DNA of 64,000 nucleotides. It comes from an uncultured Lachnospiraceae bacterium (lineage in GTDB: Bacteria > Bacillota > Clostridia > Lachnospirales > Lachnospiraceae). Below, in pieces: positions 40,508 to 49,512 of this stretch. The stretch covers positions 52,094-116,093 of the forward strand of contig CAJTNT010000002.1 in assembly GCA_910577785.1 (NCBI GenBank), read 5' to 3'. Under the pieces are notes generated by a model. That model had not been told where the DNA came from, made no database searches, and worked only from the letters and a program-made list of their open reading frames with translations. The translations under genes and the position numbers were made by a program. Each line of letters starts with the position of its first letter. The stretch's first letter is position 1.

Positions 40508-41245
40508 ATGGAGGTTTTGCTGAAGGAAACAGAACGTCTGGATGAGCTGCACCGTAATGGGTATTTTATTATCCAGGACAGGGATAGGTTCTGCTTTGGC
40601 ATGGATGCAGTGCTGCTGTCAGGATTTGCCAGGGTGAAGGAGGGGGAGCAGGTCATTGACCTGGGGACAGGGACAGGCATTATCCCCATCCTTTTGGAGG
40701 CCAAGACAGAGGGGAGGCATTTCACTGGCCTGGAAATCCAGGCAGAAAGCGTGGACATGGCCAGGCGCAGCGTGCGGTATAACCATCTGGAAGATAAGAT
40801 TAAGATAGAAATAGGCGATATCAAGGATGCCTCCGTGCGGTTCGGGGCATCTTCTTTTCATGTAGTGACTACAAACCCGCCGTATATGACGGAACATCAT
40901 GGGCTGGCCAATCCAAATGACGCTAAGGCCATTGCGCGGCATGAGCTTCTGTGCAGCCTGGAGGATGTGATCCGCGAGAGCGCAAGGCTCCTAAAGCCAC
41001 AGGGAAGGTTCTACATGGTACACCGCCCCTTCCGGCTGGCAGAAATCTTCGTCCTGATGCATCGGTATGGCATTGAGCCAAAGCGGATGAAGCTGGTGCA
41101 TCCTTTTGCGGATCGGGAGCCGAATATGGTGCTGCTGGAAGGCCTGCGCGGGGGCAGGCCGAGGATTACCATAGAAAAGCCTTTGATTGTATATCGGGAG
41201 CCGGGAGTGTATACGGATGAAATTTATGAGATTTATGGGTATTAG
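40508..41245 (+). CDS. trmN6: tRNA1(Val) A37 N6-methyltransferase family protein (YabB)
   Basis: The 245-residue Rossmann methyltransferase has AdoMet motif I VIDLGTGTGIIPILL near residue 46 and the catalytic NPPY in VTTNPPYMTEHHG, typical of N6-adenine methylation. The N-terminal FCFGMDAVLLSGFA is a YabB/TrmN6 signature. Family members modify adenosine 37 of tRNA1(Val) in E. coli; the Firmicutes substrate is assumed. It lies between ricT and rsmI as in Bacillus. Confidence 0.93.
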   Translation: MEVLLKETERLDELHRNGYFIIQDRDRFCFGMDAVLLSGFARVKEGEQVIDLGTGTGIIPILLEAKTEGRHFTGLEIQAESVDMARRSVRYNHLEDKIKIEIGDIKDASVRFGASSFHVVTTNPPYMTEHHGLANPNDAKAIARHELLCSLEDVIRESARLLKPQGRFYMVHRPFRLAEIFVLMHRYGIEPKRMKLVHPFADREPNMVLLEGLRGGRPRITIEKPLIVYREPGVYTDEIYEIYGY

Positions 41246-41278
41246 AATTGTATAAGTTTAGCAGGAAAGGGTGTTATC

Positions 41279-42115
41279 ATGCAGGGCAAACTTTATTTAT
41301 GCGCGACGCCAATTGGAAATCTGGAAGATATAACGCTACGGGTTCTGCGTACACTAAAGGAAGTGGATTTGATTGCGGCGGAGGACACCCGTAACTCGAT
41401 CAAACTGCTTAACCACTTTGAGATTAAGACGCCGATGACTAGTTACCACGAATACAATAAGATAGAGAAGGCATACCAGCTGGCAGAGAAGCTGAAGGCC
41501 GGGCAAAATATTGCCCTGATTACGGATGCGGGTACGCCGGGGATTTCCGATCCGGGAGAGGAATTGGTGCGGATTTGCCAGGAGGAAGGCATTGAGGTTA
41601 CCTCTCTGCCAGGGGCGGCGGCCTGCGTTACGGCATTGTCCATGTCTGGGCTTCCCAGCAGGCGCTTTGCCTTTGAGGCTTTCCTGCCGCGGGAGAAAAA
41701 AGAGCGGGCTTCCATCCTCTCGGCTCTGGAACAGGAGACACGCACGGTTATTCTATATGAGGCTCCCCATCATCTGAAAAAGACTTTAGAGGAATTGCGG
41801 GAAGCATTGGGGGAGCGGAGGGTTTCCATCTGCAGGGAGCTTACCAAAAAATACGAGACGGTTTTCTGCTCGACCCTATCCGGCGCCTGCGCATATTACC
41901 AGGAACATGAGCCAAGGGGGGAATTTGTGCTGGTCATTGAGGGGAAGAGCCTGGCAGAGATCCAAGAGGAACGGCGGCAAAGCTGGACGGAGATGCCTGT
42001 GGAAGAGCATATGGCGCATTATGAGGCACAGGGGATTGCCCGGAAGGAGGCAATGAAGCTGGTAGCCAAGGACAGGGGCGTCTCAAAGCGGGAGATTTAT
42101 GGGATGCTGCTGTAA
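41279..42115 (+). CDS. rsmI: 16S rRNA C1402 2'-O-methyltransferase
   Basis: The 278-residue tetrapyrrole-methylase-fold enzyme has YLCATPIGNLEDITLRVL at the start, AEDTRNSIKLLNHF, ALITDAGTPGISDPGEELV and LSMSGLPSRRFAFEAFLPR. It methylates the ribose of C1402 in the ribosomal decoding centre using AdoMet. The C-terminal 50 residues form a helical tail with GVSKREIYGMLL. AGGAAAGGG precedes the start. It ends the conserved cluster. Confidence 0.96.
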   Translation: MQGKLYLCATPIGNLEDITLRVLRTLKEVDLIAAEDTRNSIKLLNHFEIKTPMTSYHEYNKIEKAYQLAEKLKAGQNIALITDAGTPGISDPGEELVRICQEEGIEVTSLPGAAACVTALSMSGLPSRRFAFEAFLPREKKERASILSALEQETRTVILYEAPHHLKKTLEELREALGERRVSICRELTKKYETVFCSTLSGACAYYQEHEPRGEFVLVIEGKSLAEIQEERRQSWTEMPVEEHMAHYEAQGIARKEAMKLVAKDRGVSKREIYGMLL

Positions 42116-42191
42116 GTATTGTTATGCCTGGGATTTTAGGAAGGGCGTGGGCATATGGGCTGCGAGGGCCAAAACAAATATTAGGCAAAGG

Positions 42192-42989
42192 ATGGAAAAT
42201 AAAGTTATGGATCAGAAGAGAAAGACGTATGAAGAGGCTGTCAGGGAACTTTCCCTGATGTTGATGTACCTCACCAGGGTGGGGGATAACAATGAGTTTT
42301 GCCGATATCGGGAATTGAGCTGGAAGGGATATAATTTTGAACTGTTGGATCGGCTTTCCCAAGAGGAGATGATTTACCAGCCCAGAAACAGAAGAGGGTA
42401 TGAGAAGTACCTTTACCTAAGCAGATCTGGGATACAGGAGGCACAGAAATTGCTGCGGGAATATGGGCTCTGTGACAAGGCGCTCAACGAACGTTATGAG
42501 TTTCGGGATATTCTGCCGGCAGAGGCAGGGCAGGCGGCAGAGATTGAGCAGATATGCTTCCCGCCGAATGAGGCATGTACAGAGGCAATGATGCGGGAAC
42601 GGGCGATCCAGGTTCCAGAGCTTTTTCTGGTTGCTGTGGATAGGGAGTCTGGGCAGATTGCAGGCTTTCTGAATGGCATTGCCACAAACGAGTATTCCTT
42701 CCGGGATGAATTTTTCTCCGATGCCAGCCTGCATGACCCTGAGGGGATCAATGTGATGCTGCTTGGCCTGGATGTCCTGCCAAACTACCGCGGCCAGGGG
42801 CTGGCAAAAGAGATTGTGTTCCAGTACCTGCGCAGGGAATGGGAACGGGGCAGGAAAATGGTGTTTCTGACGTGCCTGAAACAAAAGGTGAAGATGTATC
42901 GGCGCATGGGGTTCCAGGATCGTGGCATTGCCAACTCTTCCTGGGGCGGGGAACAGTGGCATGAGATGAATTATGTGCTGAATATTTAG
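42192..42989 (+). CDS. GNAT acetyltransferase fused to a DUF6429-like domain
   Basis: Likely start 42192 (MENKVMDQKRK) or 42207; the far upstream ATG at 42099 would overlap rsmI. The first 90 residues (LSLMLMYLTRV, SWKGYNFELLDRLSQEEMI, SRSGIQEAQKLL) resemble the DUF6429 small-domain family. Residues about 95-265 form a GNAT acetyltransferase: IEQICFPPNEACT, LLGLDVLPNYRGQGLAKEIV (the acetyl-CoA loop Q/RxxGxG/A) and VKMYRRMGFQDRG. The GNAT part is close in wording to arylalkylamine-type transferases. The acceptor is unknown. The DUF6429 name is from memory and should be treated as tentative. Confidence 0.8.
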   Translation: MENKVMDQKRKTYEEAVRELSLMLMYLTRVGDNNEFCRYRELSWKGYNFELLDRLSQEEMIYQPRNRRGYEKYLYLSRSGIQEAQKLLREYGLCDKALNERYEFRDILPAEAGQAAEIEQICFPPNEACTEAMMRERAIQVPELFLVAVDRESGQIAGFLNGIATNEYSFRDEFFSDASLHDPEGINVMLLGLDVLPNYRGQGLAKEIVFQYLRREWERGRKMVFLTCLKQKVKMYRRMGFQDRGIANSSWGGEQWHEMNYVLNI

Positions 42990-43065
42990 TGTATCGGGCG
43001 GTAAAATATTCTGCATAATATAACTAGTTAATGTCTCAATGATTCTCCTGCTGTTTCTGCGCTGC

Positions 43066-44841
43066 CTATCCCTCCCAATAAGCCGGCAGGTACTCCTGTA
43101 GGATCCAGAACGGCGCCCCGCCCATCTGCATCAGCGCCTGGTGGAATCGGTAATCGCTGTAATCTGCGCCATATCGTTTCATGGCATATTTTTTCAGGTT
43201 CAGGAACTCCAGATATCCAATATAATATTTCAGGTAATGCGCAGGCTCCTCTACAATCATCTGGTAAATAGCCTGGACAGCCTTTTTGTTGTGGATCTGG
43301 TAGCCAGCAAAAAAGTCTACCGTATCCCGCAGAGTCCAGCCTTGGGAATGGATGCCCAGGTCTGCCGTGGCATAGAGGCTCAGTGTTGCCGCCTGGTTCT
43401 TCTGCAGGAAGGCGGCCACATCCGGCTCCACATCTGCATAATAATAAGACTGCATTTCCACATATGTCGCCCACCCTTCCGCGTACCCGCTGCTGCCGAA
43501 CAGGCTGCGTATGGGCTCCAGACCACAGCTCCGTTCCATCACGTTCTGGTAAAGGTGGCCAGGGAAACCTTCGTGCGCCAGGGTGGTGTAAAGCTGCAGC
43601 TTCGAAGCCCCTTTGGACTGGTTGATATAGATGCAGTTCTGGGAAATGTCGTCAATCGGCGGCGTCAGGTAAAAGGCTGGGGCGGTATATTCCTCCAGGG
43701 AGGGATGGACTTCCTTCAACGTAAAAGAAACGTCTGGCGGCGTAGGGAAATCGTCCTTCATTTTTTCCTGCAGATCTTCCAAAATCAATGTCGGGTTCTC
43801 GGTAGGCAGCTGATAGCTGGCGCATTGCTGGCGGATGGATGGGTTTTTTGTCATAATTGCCGTTAATTCGTCCATATCTGCCTGGCGCTGTGCTTCCGTC
43901 TGCCGGATCATCTCTTCGATGGTAAGGTCGGAGCCTGTGGTATGCGCCACTAGGTATTGATAGTATGCCTTCCCGCCCGGAAGCCCGCAGAGCCCTCCGC
44001 TGTTCTTTCCCGTTCCCTTAAGGGCGGAAATGTCCTGCGCCAGCTTCTGGTAAGCGGGGATCAGCTGCCCCAGGATCAGCTGCCGGTTTTCCTCTTGATA
44101 GCGTTGTGCCTGCTCGGGAGTTATCCCCGCCACTTCCTCCACCCGGTCGTCAAATGTGGATAAAAGATAATTATTTTCCGCATCCTGTGTAAAGTTATTG
44201 CATTGCGCAATCACGTCGTCTGCCGCGAAGTCTGCCATAAACAGCCCTTTTTGGGATTTTAGCTGCTCAAATTGCATAATCTGTTCAAAAAAGTCCGGTG
44301 TGCAGGCGATCAGTTCCAGATAGTCGCGGATATCCTGCTCATCATAAAAGGTATACTCCGCCAGAAGCACGGGCAGCTGTGCCTGGAAGCCGTTGTTTGC
44401 CCGCAGCATTTCGTCATAGAGATAGAATTTTGCAGCCGGGAGTTCTTTTTTTATGTAATCCATCAGAATATCATAGGTCATCTGCTGGGGAATGGGCAGA
44501 TCCTTTTTCTGAAACTGTTCCAGAGCCTTTTTCCAGTTTTCCAGAGCCACCGAGGCTTTGGCGCCAGAGCCTGCGGAAATCTTCCCAAATGTAATGGGGT
44601 ATTCTGTTATTCCATAATTTTCCGGGTGTGCGAGGCTGTAATGCATGTTTAGGGTACTGGAGGGGAGTTCTGACTGGAAAATCTGCTGCGTAAAATCAGA
44701 GAAATCCTGCTGCGTCTTCCTGCTGTCCTGCCAGCTGCCACAGCCCGCGAACAGCCATAAGCTTAAGAGAAGGAAGGAAAGGAGCATGGAACACTGCCGT
44801 TTGTATTGCCTGCCATTTGTGTGGAACCGTTTGCTTTTCAT
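43066..44841 (-). CDS. DUF885 family lipoprotein, putative metallopeptidase
   Basis: The protein (about 591 residues from 44841; an ATG at 44853 is equally possible, neither with a strong ribosome site) starts with a basic region, a hydrophobic stretch and a lipobox LWLFAGC, so it is a lipoprotein on the outer membrane face. The DUF885 zinc-peptidase mark HEGFPGH occurs near residue 430, followed by a Glu-containing helix GYAEGWATYVEMQSYYY. The C-terminal HYLKYYIGYLEFLNLKKYA is also typical. Family members are thought to be metal-dependent carboxypeptidases; the substrate is unknown. Confidence 0.9.
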   Translation of the reverse strand: MKSKRFHTNGRQYKRQCSMLLSFLLLSLWLFAGCGSWQDSRKTQQDFSDFTQQIFQSELPSSTLNMHYSLAHPENYGITEYPITFGKISAGSGAKASVALENWKKALEQFQKKDLPIPQQMTYDILMDYIKKELPAAKFYLYDEMLRANNGFQAQLPVLLAEYTFYDEQDIRDYLELIACTPDFFEQIMQFEQLKSQKGLFMADFAADDVIAQCNNFTQDAENNYLLSTFDDRVEEVAGITPEQAQRYQEENRQLILGQLIPAYQKLAQDISALKGTGKNSGGLCGLPGGKAYYQYLVAHTTGSDLTIEEMIRQTEAQRQADMDELTAIMTKNPSIRQQCASYQLPTENPTLILEDLQEKMKDDFPTPPDVSFTLKEVHPSLEEYTAPAFYLTPPIDDISQNCIYINQSKGASKLQLYTTLAHEGFPGHLYQNVMERSCGLEPIRSLFGSSGYAEGWATYVEMQSYYYADVEPDVAAFLQKNQAATLSLYATADLGIHSQGWTLRDTVDFFAGYQIHNKKAVQAIYQMIVEEPAHYLKYYIGYLEFLNLKKYAMKRYGADYSDYRFHQALMQMGGAPFWILQEYLPAYWEG

Positions 44842-44853
44842 AGAAAATACCAT

Positions 44854-45208
44854 TTCGTCTGCTGCTTCTTTTCTTTATTTTATGTATGGGCGCGGGGGTT
44901 TATGAGGGGAATGGCCATACGGAAGAGTAAGTTGCCATTTACACTCACGCCAGATTTCATAATAATTTTGCTGTATCTGGGCTTGGATGGTAACCGGGAC
45001 TGCCCATTTAAAGTCGCCTTTGGCGAGGGGGCGGTCCCTCTGGCTTCAATACGGCATCGGCTCCACGCCAAGTAGCGGAGTGTTTGGCGTGGGTGTGAAA
45101 AGTAACAAAATTTTTCCTGCACGTCAGTATAAAGGATGGACAAAATTCTATTAGAGCGATATAATGTGATTGGCATTTGTAAAGGACACAGAGAAAGGAA
45201 GGATTGGA
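44854..45208. other. Divergent intergenic region with two GC-rich hairpins
   Basis: GGGACTGCCC (44996-45005) pairs with GGGCGGTCCC (45029-45038), and CCACGCCAA (45063-45071) pairs with TTGGCGTGG (45084-45092). Neither has a U-run. They lie upstream of the promoter at 45137. No gene is evident. Confidence 0.55.
45137..45165 (+). promoter_or_regulatory. Sigma-A promoter of the patatin fusion gene
   Basis: TGGACA (45137-45142), 17 bases, TATAAT (45160-45165). Transcription would begin near 45172, after the upstream ATG at 45170, which supports the start at 45209. Confidence 0.8.
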
Positions 45209-47107
45209 ATGAAATTAGGAATCACAATGGAAGGCGGCGCGAGCCGTACGGTCTTTAGCTGTGGGGTTGCCGACGCACTTTTAGAAGAAAATATTATGCC
45301 AGATTATTTTATTGGGGTATCTGCCGGCATCGCCTATGGGGTATCCTATCTGTCCCGGCAGAAGGGCAGGAACCTGGCAATTGTACAGAAATACATGAAG
45401 GATAAACGCTATATGGGGGTCCGCCATCTTTTAAAGGAGAGGAATTTTTACAATATTCCTTTTGTATTTGGCGAGATTCCTAATAAACTGGAAGCCTTTG
45501 ACTACGAAGCCTTCGCAGCATTTCCGGGCAAGGTGGAGGCTTGTGTGACCAATATCCACACCGGCAAGCCGGAGTATCTTGAAGTTCCCCGGCATGACGA
45601 CAGTTTTAACGTGCTGGTGGCAAGCTGTGCCCTGCCCGTCCTCTTCCAGCCGGTAAAGCTGGGGAAACACTATTATCTGGACGGCGGGCTTTCTGATTCT
45701 GTTCCTTACCAGCATGCTATTGCGGAGGGCTGTGACAAGAATATTGTCATCCTCACCCGCGAGCGTGGCTATATCAAGAAGACGGAGCATGCAGGCAGGA
45801 TTTCCATGAGGCTTTACCGTAAATATCCCAACATTGTAGAGGCCATCAAGACCAGGCCGGAGAAATACAATGCCTGCATCCAGGAGCTGATGGAACGGGA
45901 AGAAGCGGGCGAAATTTTTGTTATTGCCCCGGAGAATATCCACGGCGTGACACGTACGGAGTCTGACCCGGAAATGCTCACAAAACTCTATGAGGAAGGC
46001 TACCAGCAGGCGAAAAAGCAGATGGAGGCACTGAAAAAATACCTTGCAGAAGACAGTCCGCAGCCTTTGGCCGGGAAAACGGGGCAGCCTTCGGAGAGAG
46101 GGGAAGGGCAGGCAATCAAGGAAGAAAAAGCACAGCACAGTTGGCGGAAGGACTCAGAAAAAGCGAAAGAATCATTAAAGATAGTATTTTTAGATGCCAA
46201 ATCCATTGGCGATGATATTGATTTATCTGGCTATGAAGCCCTGGGGGAAGTGGTGAGATATGATTTTTCCACTCCAGAAGAAGCCAGCCAGCGTGTGGCA
46301 GATGCAGACGTGGTAATCCTCAACAAGGTTCCCGTCAATGCTCAGAGTATCGGTACGGCTAAGAAGTTGAAGCTGGTATGCGTGACCGCTACCGGTACCG
46401 ATAATTTAGACAAGGATTACCTGGAAAAGCGGGGCATTGCATGGCGCAATGTGGCGGGCTATTCCACGGAATCTGTAGCGCAGCATACCTTTTCCCTGCT
46501 ATTTTACCTGGCAGAGCATCTTCCCTATTATGATGATTATGTGAAGTCTGGAAGATATGTAAAGGATCGCCTTTTTACCCACTTTGACCGTAAGTTCTCG
46601 GAAATCCATGGTAAAACATGGGGGATTATCGGCATGGGCGCCATTGGCAGGCGGGTTGCGGAAATTGCCGCCCTGTTCGGCTGTAAAGTTATCTATTATT
46701 CTACCACTGGACAGAATAACCAGCCCGCCTATCAGCGGGTAAGCTTTGGGCGGCTTCTGGAAGAATCAGACATTGTGTCCGTCCATGCCCCGCTGACCCC
46801 GGCCACGAAAGGCCTGATGGATCGCGCCGCTTTTGCCCGTATGAAACAATCTGCTATTTTCTTAAACCTCGGGAGAGGGCCGATTGTAGTGGAGCAAGAC
46901 TTGGCGGACGCCCTAAACCAGGGGGAAATACTGGCTGCAGGCCTGGACGTCCTATGCGCGGAGCCAATGTCTGCTGATAATCCCCTCCGCCAGGTGCAGG
47001 ATCCCGACAGGCTGCTGATTACCCCGCATATCGCCTGGGCAAGCCTGGAAGCTAGGAAGCGGATGATGGGGATTATTCTGGGGCAGATAGAAGAATTCTT
47101 CTCTTAA
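45209..47107 (+). CDS. Patatin-like phospholipase fused to D-2-hydroxyacid dehydrogenase
   Basis: The start at 45209 (MKLGITMEGGASRTVF) follows AAAGGAAGG. Residues about 1-280 form a patatin-like acyl hydrolase: oxyanion loop MEGGASRTVFSCG, nucleophile in GVSAGIAYG, and the Asp of the dyad in LDGGLSDSVP. After a charged linker (about 285-325), residues about 328-632 form a complete D-isomer 2-hydroxyacid dehydrogenase: NAD loop GIIGMGAIGRRVAE, catalytic Arg in LNLGRGPIV, Glu in CAEPMSADNP, His in TPHIAWASLEA. The two are normally separate proteins. The frame is continuous, with no stop or new ribosome site at the junction. One half hydrolyses lipids or esters; the other reduces a 2-keto acid. 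A shared pathway is not obvious. Confidence 0.88.
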   Translation: MKLGITMEGGASRTVFSCGVADALLEENIMPDYFIGVSAGIAYGVSYLSRQKGRNLAIVQKYMKDKRYMGVRHLLKERNFYNIPFVFGEIPNKLEAFDYEAFAAFPGKVEACVTNIHTGKPEYLEVPRHDDSFNVLVASCALPVLFQPVKLGKHYYLDGGLSDSVPYQHAIAEGCDKNIVILTRERGYIKKTEHAGRISMRLYRKYPNIVEAIKTRPEKYNACIQELMEREEAGEIFVIAPENIHGVTRTESDPEMLTKLYEEGYQQAKKQMEALKKYLAEDSPQPLAGKTGQPSERGEGQAIKEEKAQHSWRKDSEKAKESLKIVFLDAKSIGDDIDLSGYEALGEVVRYDFSTPEEASQRVADADVVILNKVPVNAQSIGTAKKLKLVCVTATGTDNLDKDYLEKRGIAWRNVAGYSTESVAQHTFSLLFYLAEHLPYYDDYVKSGRYVKDRLFTHFDRKFSEIHGKTWGIIGMGAIGRRVAEIAALFGCKVIYYSTTGQNNQPAYQRVSFGRLLEESDIVSVHAPLTPATKGLMDRAAFARMKQSAIFLNLGRGPIVVEQDLADALNQGEILAAGLDVLCAEPMSADNPLRQVQDPDRLLITPHIAWASLEARKRMMGIILGQIEEFFS

Positions 47108-47254
47108 ACCTGGCGGACTCGCATTTCCCAGATATGCCGTCCCCCTGGTGTGCTGGCAAACTATCGTAATGCAACTTGCGCAGGATATTTCTTGGGCCTG
47201 TGCAATCGGAGAGATAGGCAAGCCAAGAAGCATCCGTTATTTACCTATGGGTTC

Positions 47255-48328
47255 TTAACTAGGGATCCCGGCGTCCAGGCCGCTATGGTAAGACTTATTC
47301 CCCAGCAGCTTCAGCAGCTGTTTCTGGCAGCGCCGTTCTGTGGAGGCATTCTCTTGCCCTCCTGTCAGTTCCCGGGTCATGCAGTTGCGCGCGCCTTCCG
47401 CAATTGCAGGTGGAATCTGCTGGCCGGCGGCACAGTAGAGCTTCTCCAGCTCCGTCAGGGCTTCCTGGTACCGTTCCTGCGCCTGCGCCATCAGTTCAGG
47501 GAAGGAGGCATGGGAGACGAAAGACATATCCCAGGGGTTTTTCCACTCCCGCCTCTTGAGGTTTAAGGGATCTTCATGGACGGTTGCGGTGTCGCTGGGA
47601 ATCATCGTAGACAGCATCGGATGCCCCAGGAGGGCTTTTTCCAGGCCAGCGGCAATGCGTTTTTTGCGGCCGGAAGGATCGTGAAAGAACCTTGTCCCCA
47701 GCTGGATGGAGCGGATGGCGGCATGCATCGTAATATGCAAAACTCCAAGCCGGGGATACGCCTTACCATAGATATAAGATAAGATCTCGGCAATGACATG
47801 CGCCTGCCGCTTCGTCAGGGCGATGGTGGCGTCCTGGCGGAAATCAGAGGGCAGGCAATGCCGCTCCCGCATCAGAAGTTCCTGGTCAATATCCGTCTCC
47901 AGGCTCATATGGCTGCTGTAATAGCGGTTGCTCTTCTTCATACGGAATCCAGTCTTCCAGTAAACATAGGGATGGCATTGGGTATCTAAGATATAATGCC
48001 CCAGGAAGCCTGCGATATAGGCTTCTGCAATCTGCAGATCCTTAGCCTTGGGATCCTGCGGGCAATCCGGTGGGTATTTTCCGCGGAATAAGCCCCGGCT
48101 GTCCAGAAGATGGCGCAGGAACTTATTGGTGCTTTCCGTATGGGCAATTGAACCGATGTTGCGCCTGCGGATCGTATAGGAGGGCAGGAAATAGAAGAAT
48201 AGATCCGGCCCCTGCAGGCCTAAGCTGTAGGCGGCAGGGTTGTCCTTGATAATTTTCTTCAGCGCTGGGCTGTGTAGCTGCTTGTAAGCATGTAAGCCAA
48301 ATAGATAATGTGTGGTAAATCCAGGCAT
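47255..48328 (-). CDS. Zinc-dependent phospholipase C family protein
   Basis: The 357-residue protein begins MPGFTTHYLFGLHAY and has GLQGPDLFFYFLPS and AGFLGHYILDTQCHPYVYW, matching the zinc-dependent PLC fold with metal-binding His residues. There is no signal peptide, so unlike the Clostridium alpha-toxin it is probably cytoplasmic; many such intracellular homologues have unknown roles. AAGGAGAAAACC lies before the start. It is convergent with the patatin fusion; both may act on lipids. Confidence 0.88.
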   Translation of the reverse strand: MPGFTTHYLFGLHAYKQLHSPALKKIIKDNPAAYSLGLQGPDLFFYFLPSYTIRRRNIGSIAHTESTNKFLRHLLDSRGLFRGKYPPDCPQDPKAKDLQIAEAYIAGFLGHYILDTQCHPYVYWKTGFRMKKSNRYYSSHMSLETDIDQELLMRERHCLPSDFRQDATIALTKRQAHVIAEILSYIYGKAYPRLGVLHITMHAAIRSIQLGTRFFHDPSGRKKRIAAGLEKALLGHPMLSTMIPSDTATVHEDPLNLKRREWKNPWDMSFVSHASFPELMAQAQERYQEALTELEKLYCAAGQQIPPAIAEGARNCMTRELTGGQENASTERRCQKQLLKLLGNKSYHSGLDAGIPS

Positions 48329-48498
48329 GGTTTTCTCCTTTATATCGCAATCGTCTCTTGGCGTCTTTAAACCTCATTTTATGTGTCGGTTGAAACGCCG
48401 GTTTTACAAATCTCCGCACGATTTGTATAGTATTCCCGATAACGGCAGGATCATTGTTATCATAAGATTGTTATTTGGTTTATATCAAATGGGGCTGT

Positions 48499-49512
48499 TT
48501 AAATCCTGTCGCTATAAGGTAAGGATTTGATATAGTTCTCCATGTATAGAAAATCTGGCGTCCCATTTTCCTGGCTGGGCAGCTTGAGTACGGTTTCCTT
48601 CATTTTTTCCAGAGTCCATTTTCTTCCGTATCCAAAACGGTATTTATTTGCTTTTATCACAGTTATGAGAAACATGGCAATATACTTGTTCATTTTCCAG
48701 AAATCTTTTGCATATAAAACATTCACGTCATCCGATGCCCAAAAAGGCTTTGGCTGATAAAAAGCCTCTCCTACGCTTCCGTTATAATTGACGGTGATGC
48801 AGTTTGCTTCCCATAATTTGCTGGCTGAAATTTTCTGCCGGACTCCATTATTATGAGAGATTGCGCCAAGATAATTATCTTGGCCATCTATCATATCTGC
48901 TTTTGTCAGGCGTTTGCCTTTTTCAATGTGAAATAAAGCATCCATCTTATATTCTTTCCATTCAGGCATATGGAATTCAGGAATGTCTTTTTTGCGTACA
49001 GAAGTCTTAATGGCTTTATGGTGCAGGGATCTCATAAATCTATCCATAAATTTCCAATCTGGGCGTCCCTTATGATCTGCTGGAAGGGAAATCTTCATAT
49101 TCATGTATTGAGCTGCTTTTACTTTTCGCCCATAATTAAATTTATACATATTTGCCATGAGGATTGTCCTTAAAAACAAATAATGGTAGGTAGTTACATC
49201 TTTTTCCTGAATCATGAAAGCTTTTGCGGAATCCCCAATTACACATCCTTTGGGCTGGAATGACACATAGCCTGCGCTGCCAGAACGTGCAACTGTAAGG
49301 CAAGGCTGCGAGATAATTTTATAACCCATTTCCCGGCAGTAATTCTCATCTATAAATCCCATACAGCCATTATTTTCAGAACTGCTTTGGATTGCGGCAA
49401 GCTTGCCTGGGTTATCTTCTATTTCCTGTTCCGTTATCCCTCTCCCATTTATGAATGGACAAAAGATATCAGAAATTCTGAACTTTTTCCAATGTTCCGT
49501 GTTAAGGCTCAT
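48499..49512 (-). CDS. Specificity (S/B) subunit of a BcgI-like restriction system
   Basis: The 337-residue protein has two half-repeats, each beginning with a WKKFRISDIF / WKEYKMDALFHIEKGKRLT segment and ending in a helix (GRKVKAAQYMNMKISLP; GRKWTLEKMKETVLKLP). This is the duplicated target-recognition layout of type I S subunits and the BcgI B subunit, which is of similar length. Each half should read one part of a bipartite target. Its start overlaps the end of the nuclease-methylase gene by 11 bases, so the two are coupled. Confidence 0.9.
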   Translation of the reverse strand: MSLNTEHWKKFRISDIFCPFINGRGITEQEIEDNPGKLAAIQSSSENNGCMGFIDENYCREMGYKIISQPCLTVARSGSAGYVSFQPKGCVIGDSAKAFMIQEKDVTTYHYLFLRTILMANMYKFNYGRKVKAAQYMNMKISLPADHKGRPDWKFMDRFMRSLHHKAIKTSVRKKDIPEFHMPEWKEYKMDALFHIEKGKRLTKADMIDGQDNYLGAISHNNGVRQKISASKLWEANCITVNYNGSVGEAFYQPKPFWASDDVNVLYAKDFWKMNKYIAMFLITVIKANKYRFGYGRKWTLEKMKETVLKLPSQENGTPDFLYMENYIKSLPYSDRI

